Origin: Paenibacillus cymbidii
GTDB taxonomy: Bacteria > Bacillota > Bacilli > Paenibacillales > NBRC-103111
NCBI RefSeq assembly: GCF_004764705.1
Contig: NZ_SHLX01000004.1
Location: 62,001 to 126,000, forward strand
Length of the DNA stretch: 64,000 nt
Direction: 5' to 3'
The notes beneath the pieces were generated by a model. It did not search any database, was not told where the DNA came from, and saw nothing but the letters and a program-made list of their open reading frames with translations. How positions within the stretch are numbered: position 1 is the first letter of the stretch; each line of letters opens with the position of its first letter. Both the position numbers and the translations under genes were made by a program. Positions 61,126-64,000 of the stretch are shown one piece after another.

Positions 61126-61569
61126 ATGTCGTCCGCAAAAAACTATCACGCGTTGATTCCGGATCGAATCTATATGGGTGCTGCCGCCGATGTGGAAGCC
61201 ATGGTGCAAAACGAGGAAATCGACGTCATCGTCGATCTGCGCGGAGATGCAGCGGCATGCGCTTACCCGGATGCGAATGCGGAATGGATTCAAATCCCGT
61301 TGGCCGATCAATCCGGCATCACGCAAGAGGAAGGATTCCGGCTGGCTATCGAGGCAATCACGCAGGCGTACAGGGAAGACAAGCGAGTAGCGTTTCATTG
61401 CAATGGGGGCCGGGGGCGGACCGGTGCCGTTGCTGCCGGCACTCTGATCGCGCTCGGGTTGGCCCGGACGATTGCCGAAGCGGAAGCGATGGCCAAAGCG
61501 ATCCGCAGCGAAATTGAAATCAAGCCGATTCAGTTGCAATCACTGAACAAGCTCTATCCGAACGAGTAA
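61126..61569 (+). CDS. Dual-specificity/tyrosine phosphatase-like protein
   Basis: A 147-residue protein with the cysteine-phosphatase loop HCNGGRGRTG (C92, R98; HCx5R then T) and the upstream VIVDLRGDAAA region of small dual-specificity phosphatases. The general-acid aspartate is probably in IPLADQSG. The start at 61126 was chosen because it lies downstream of the strong promoter; the open frame before it overlaps the MerR gene. Its substrate, protein or phosphosugar, is not evident. Confidence 0.85.
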   Translation: MSSAKNYHALIPDRIYMGAAADVEAMVQNEEIDVIVDLRGDAAACAYPDANAEWIQIPLADQSGITQEEGFRLAIEAITQAYREDKRVAFHCNGGRGRTGAVAAGTLIALGLARTIAEAEAMAKAIRSEIEIKPIQLQSLNKLYPNE

Positions 61570-61615
61570 CCCGGAAACCACGTTCACAAATAGTCGACAG
61601 GCAGGAGATGAAAGG

Positions 61616-61963
61616 ATGATCAAAGGGTTTGGAGGAGTATTCTGGAGAACGAAAAACCTTGAAGTTGTGAAAAAATGGTATCGGGAAGTATTGCAGATTG
61701 AAATCGGAGATTGGAATGGAACGGTAATAAAACCCGAATCGGGCAATGAGACGATCTTTTCTTTTTTTGCTAAGGATGACAATTATTTTCCAACCGCACA
61801 GCAAGTGATGTTAAATTTTCAAGTACATAATCTGGACGAGACGATTCAGCATCTGGAACAATTGGGCGTACCGCTTGCCAAAAAACAAGAGAGCGGCGAA
61901 TACGGCAAGTTTGTTTGGATTGAAGATCCTGACGGACGATTGGTCGAGCTTTGGGAGAAATAG
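61616..61963 (+). CDS. VOC-family (glyoxalase/bleomycin-resistance-like) protein
   Basis: A 115-residue protein with two beta-alpha-beta-beta-beta units. It starts KGFGGVFWRTKNLEVVKKWY and ends KFVWIEDPDGRLVELWEK, where the final glutamate of the VELWE motif is the usual metal ligand. AGGAG is 8 bases before the ATG. The family covers dioxygenases, isomerases and antibiotic-binding proteins; nothing here fixes the reaction. Confidence 0.88.
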   Translation: MIKGFGGVFWRTKNLEVVKKWYREVLQIEIGDWNGTVIKPESGNETIFSFFAKDDNYFPTAQQVMLNFQVHNLDETIQHLEQLGVPLAKKQESGEYGKFVWIEDPDGRLVELWEK

Positions 61964-61980
61964 CGATAGCGTCATAACAG

Positions 61981-62013
61981 GGAGCAGATCGCCGCGGCGA
62001 CTGCTCCTTGTTC
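61981..62013 (+). terminator. Terminator after the VOC gene
   Basis: GGAGCAG and TCGCC (61981-61993) pair with GGCGA and CTGCTCC (61996-62007) around a two-base loop with one bulge, followed by TTGTT. Confidence 0.8.
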
Positions 62014-62152
62014 GTCTGACTTGCGATTGTAGTTTCTTGCATGCACAGGATCGATTTTTCCATGGGCGGACAGACGGGGGGATGATACGCTCATCACGCG
62101 AATGCTGCGCGCATTCGGGACAAGAAGGAGCGGGGGGAGGCGGAACAGAACA

Positions 62153-63442
62153 ATGGAGGCGGCGGGCGAAGCCGTTGTTTACCGCGACGTGTGGTTCGGC
62201 GATGTATGGCTCGCCGGCGGGCAATCCAATATGGAATGGCCGCTGTGGCGGTCGGCCGATGCGGAAGCGGCATTGGCGCAAGCGGACATGCCCGGCATCC
62301 GTTATTATGACATGCCGAAGATTGCCTGCGAAGGCGGGGAAACGCGCGGCAGCGAAAGCTGGAAAGTGTGCGAGCCGAAGCAGGCAAAACATTTTTCGGC
62401 GGTGGCATATTACTTCGCCAGACGGCTGTATGAGGAGCTGGCGGTACCGATCGGGATCATCGGCTGCAATTGGGGCGGCACTTCGGCTTCGTGCTGGGTG
62501 TCCGAAAATGTTCTCGCGTCGGACCCGGAATTGCAAGTTTATATCGACGAGTTTCGCGAAAAGGTGCTTCGGTTCGATGAAGCCGCATTCCGGATCGAAG
62601 ATGCGATCCATCAGGCAAAAGTCGCCGACTACGTGCGCAAGCTGGAAGCGGGGTTGACCGGCGCGGCTCTTGGCTCATACCCGTCGCCGACCCCTTTCAG
62701 TCCGCGTACGTTCCAGCGGCCGTACGGCTTGTACGGCACAATGCTGCTGAAAGCGGTGCCTTACGCGCTCCGCGGTTTCCTGTTCTACCAGGGCGAGAGC
62801 GATGCGAACCGGCCGATAACATACGAGAAGCTGCTGAAAGGGCTGATCGGCAATTGGCGTTCGTTGTGGAACGATGCATGTCTGCCGTTTCTGTTCGTTC
62901 AGCTGCCGGCTTACGGCATGCAAGGAAACGAATCGGGAACGGAGTGGCCGCTGCTTCGCGAGTCCCAGGCAAAAGTGGCGGACGAGGTCGCAAATGCCGG
63001 CATGGTTGTTGCGCTGGATTGCGGCGTGAGAGACGATATTCATCCGATCGACAAGAAACCGGTCGGACAGCGGCTTGCGCATCTGGCGCTTGAGACGGTG
63101 TACGGGCGAGACACGAAAGGAACGGCGCCGGTTTGCCGGGAGCTGCGCATGGAGAACGAAGCGGCAATTGTTCGTTTCGAGCATGCCGACAATGGACTTC
63201 AGGCGGATGGGGACGAGCTGTGCGGATTCGAAATCGCCGATGCGTCGCTGCAGTTCGTTCCTGCGGAAGCGTCGTTGTGCGGCGATTCCGTCGTCGTTCG
63301 AAGCGAGCGGGTCAAGCAACCGGCTGCGGTACGTTACGCTTGGGCCAACTTTCCGCAAGCCAATTTGCAGAGCGCCGCCGGACTGCCGGCAAGACCGTTT
63401 CGCCTGCATCTTGACGGGAGCCGAAATAGAACGGATTGGTGA
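62153..63442 (+). CDS. Sialate O-acetylesterase-like SGNH protein, N-terminally short
   Basis: About 429 residues. The SGNH block DVWLAGGQSNMEWPLW, GIIGCNWGGTSASCWVS, FLFYQGESDAN and DDIHPIDKKPVGQRLA match the catalytic domain of sialate O-acetylesterase-like proteins, with Ser in GQSNME and the Asp-x-x-His in DIHP. Relatives usually have ~100 residues of beta-sandwich before this block; here the frame opens only ~20 residues ahead. The frame extends to 62102, but ATG 62153 has GGGGGAGG upstream. It may be a 5'-truncated gene or a natural short form. The substrate is probably an acetylated sugar. Confidence 0.75.
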   Translation: MEAAGEAVVYRDVWFGDVWLAGGQSNMEWPLWRSADAEAALAQADMPGIRYYDMPKIACEGGETRGSESWKVCEPKQAKHFSAVAYYFARRLYEELAVPIGIIGCNWGGTSASCWVSENVLASDPELQVYIDEFREKVLRFDEAAFRIEDAIHQAKVADYVRKLEAGLTGAALGSYPSPTPFSPRTFQRPYGLYGTMLLKAVPYALRGFLFYQGESDANRPITYEKLLKGLIGNWRSLWNDACLPFLFVQLPAYGMQGNESGTEWPLLRESQAKVADEVANAGMVVALDCGVRDDIHPIDKKPVGQRLAHLALETVYGRDTKGTAPVCRELRMENEAAIVRFEHADNGLQADGDELCGFEIADASLQFVPAEASLCGDSVVVRSERVKQPAAVRYAWANFPQANLQSAAGLPARPFRLHLDGSRNRTDW

Positions 63443-63532
63443 ACCCGATTGTCGTTTTTTCCATGAACACTATCCGATTTTCCATTCCCTTCGAACGATT
63501 CCGGCGCTAGCATGGAAAGCGGAAGGCAGAAG

Positions 63533-63563
63533 AGGAGCAGCGAGCGATTTCGCCGCTCCTTTT
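63533..63563 (+). terminator. Rho-independent terminator before the last sensor kinase gene
   Basis: GGAGC and GCGA (63534-63543) pair with TCGC and GCTCC (63550-63559), with one A/C internal mismatch, followed by TTTT. Confidence 0.8.
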
Positions 63564-63609
63564 GCGGTTGCGCGCAGCAAACGCTGGCTTCCAAGGCCGG
63601 AGGGATGAC

Positions 63610-64000
63610 ATGCTCGCCCGCATCAGCTTGCAAACACGTCTGTTCGTCACTTATTCGCTGATCGTCATTCTGTTGATCGGCGTTACGCTCGGCGCCTTCT
63701 ATGCGAGGGATCGCAGCATCGCCTACGCGAATTTGCTGGCTTCGCTCAACAAGGATGTCGAGCGGGTAGCCGCGCAAATGGACAATTTGCTGTTCACCGC
63801 CGATCTGATGACCACGCAGATCAAAAACAATGCGGATATCGCCAACACGTTTTATTTACTTGCTTTCGAAGAGCAGCCGGGCTCGTATTTTCAGCGAAAT
63901 GCCGCCGTCGCCGGGCGTTTGCAGGAAATCGTTAGTTCGATTGCCGGTGTTGACGTATTGTCCTTTTACCGGATCGCCATTATCGGCCGCACCGGCGCGC
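63610..64000 (+). CDS. Sensor histidine kinase, YesM-like N-terminus (3' end outside window)
   Basis: The first 130 residues of a membrane protein starting MLARISLQTRLFVTYSLIVI with TM1 at about 10-30, then an extracytoplasmic helical sensor (LNKDVERVAAQMDNLLFTAD). This start is typical of YesM-type kinases of Paenibacillus, as at 25448; a membrane-bound AraC regulator would look similar. GGAGGG lies 5 bases before the ATG. The kinase domain is beyond the window, so the class is provisional. Confidence 0.7.
   Translation, partial: MLARISLQTRLFVTYSLIVILLIGVTLGAFYARDRSIAYANLLASLNKDVERVAAQMDNLLFTADLMTTQIKNNADIANTFYLLAFEEQPGSYFQRNAAVAGRLQEIVSSIAGVDVLSFYRIAIIGRTGA

Noticed and set aside
61875-62657. 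Frame overlapping the start of the esterase-like gene, considered as its missing N-terminus in another frame
   Set aside because: The translation does not resemble the esterase beta-sandwich; no single frameshift restores a normal N-terminus.

Overview
The window looks like chromosome from a GC-rich Paenibacillaceae bacterium (Paenibacillus/Cohnella type). The grounds are AGGAGG-type ribosome sites with frequent TTG and GTG starts, three LplB/LplC-type sugar ABC transporters with very long lipoproteins, YesM/YesN two-component regulators, membrane-tethered AraC regulators, an S-layer-homology surface protein, and the pspA-ydjG-ydjH-ydjI operon known from Bacillus subtilis. No tRNA, rRNA, CRISPR array, transposase or phage gene was seen. 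Species is inference; gene content and motifs are read from the sequence.

Layout. 1-3.6 kb: the end of an ArsR-rhodanese regulator, an MFS exporter, and an ECF42-type sigma factor behind its usual YCII/DGPF partner. 3.6-8.8 kb: a gene-free stretch with nested inverted repeats, then a DegT/StrS aminotransferase, an AraC regulator, a phytanoyl-CoA-dioxygenase-like oxygenase and a neutral-ceramidase-like hydrolase. 8.9-14.7 kb: one 1,924-residue surface protein with duplicated GLUG modules and three SLH domains, sharing its stop codon region with a convergent DHA2 drug exporter. That exporter is divergent from its likely TetR repressor, and three matching dyads lie between them. 17-20.8 kb: the PspA/YdjGHI membrane-stress operon behind a clear sigma-A promoter.

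21-36 kb: two carbohydrate-uptake loci. The first has a binding lipoprotein, an oxidoreductase, two permeases and a YesM/YesN pair. The second has a membrane AraC regulator, a binding lipoprotein, LplB/LplC permeases and an unidentified toroid enzyme. 36-38 kb: a methyltransferase and an SGNH esterase. 38-43.8 kb: a signalling operon of a hybrid histidine kinase, a CheR-type methyltransferase and a REC-PAS-GGDEF-EAL protein. 44-58.3 kb: a glycan-use region with a divergent GH28 protein, an oligogalacturonide-lyase-like propeller, LplB/LplC permeases with a lipoprotein and an AraC regulator. It continues with a DeoR repressor, two SIS proteins, a DUF4838 protein and a GlcNAc-kinase-like protein, a set that suggests amino-sugar catabolism. 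58.6-64 kb: small regulators and enzymes, an N-terminally short sialate-esterase-like gene, and the start of a further sensor kinase.

The most unusual non-coding feature is a ~200-bp element present twice (43.83-44.03 and 58.37-58.57 kb). Each copy holds four stem-loops with almost identical spacing and variable but pairing-compatible stems. A single hairpin with the same stem sequence sits at 17.03 kb.
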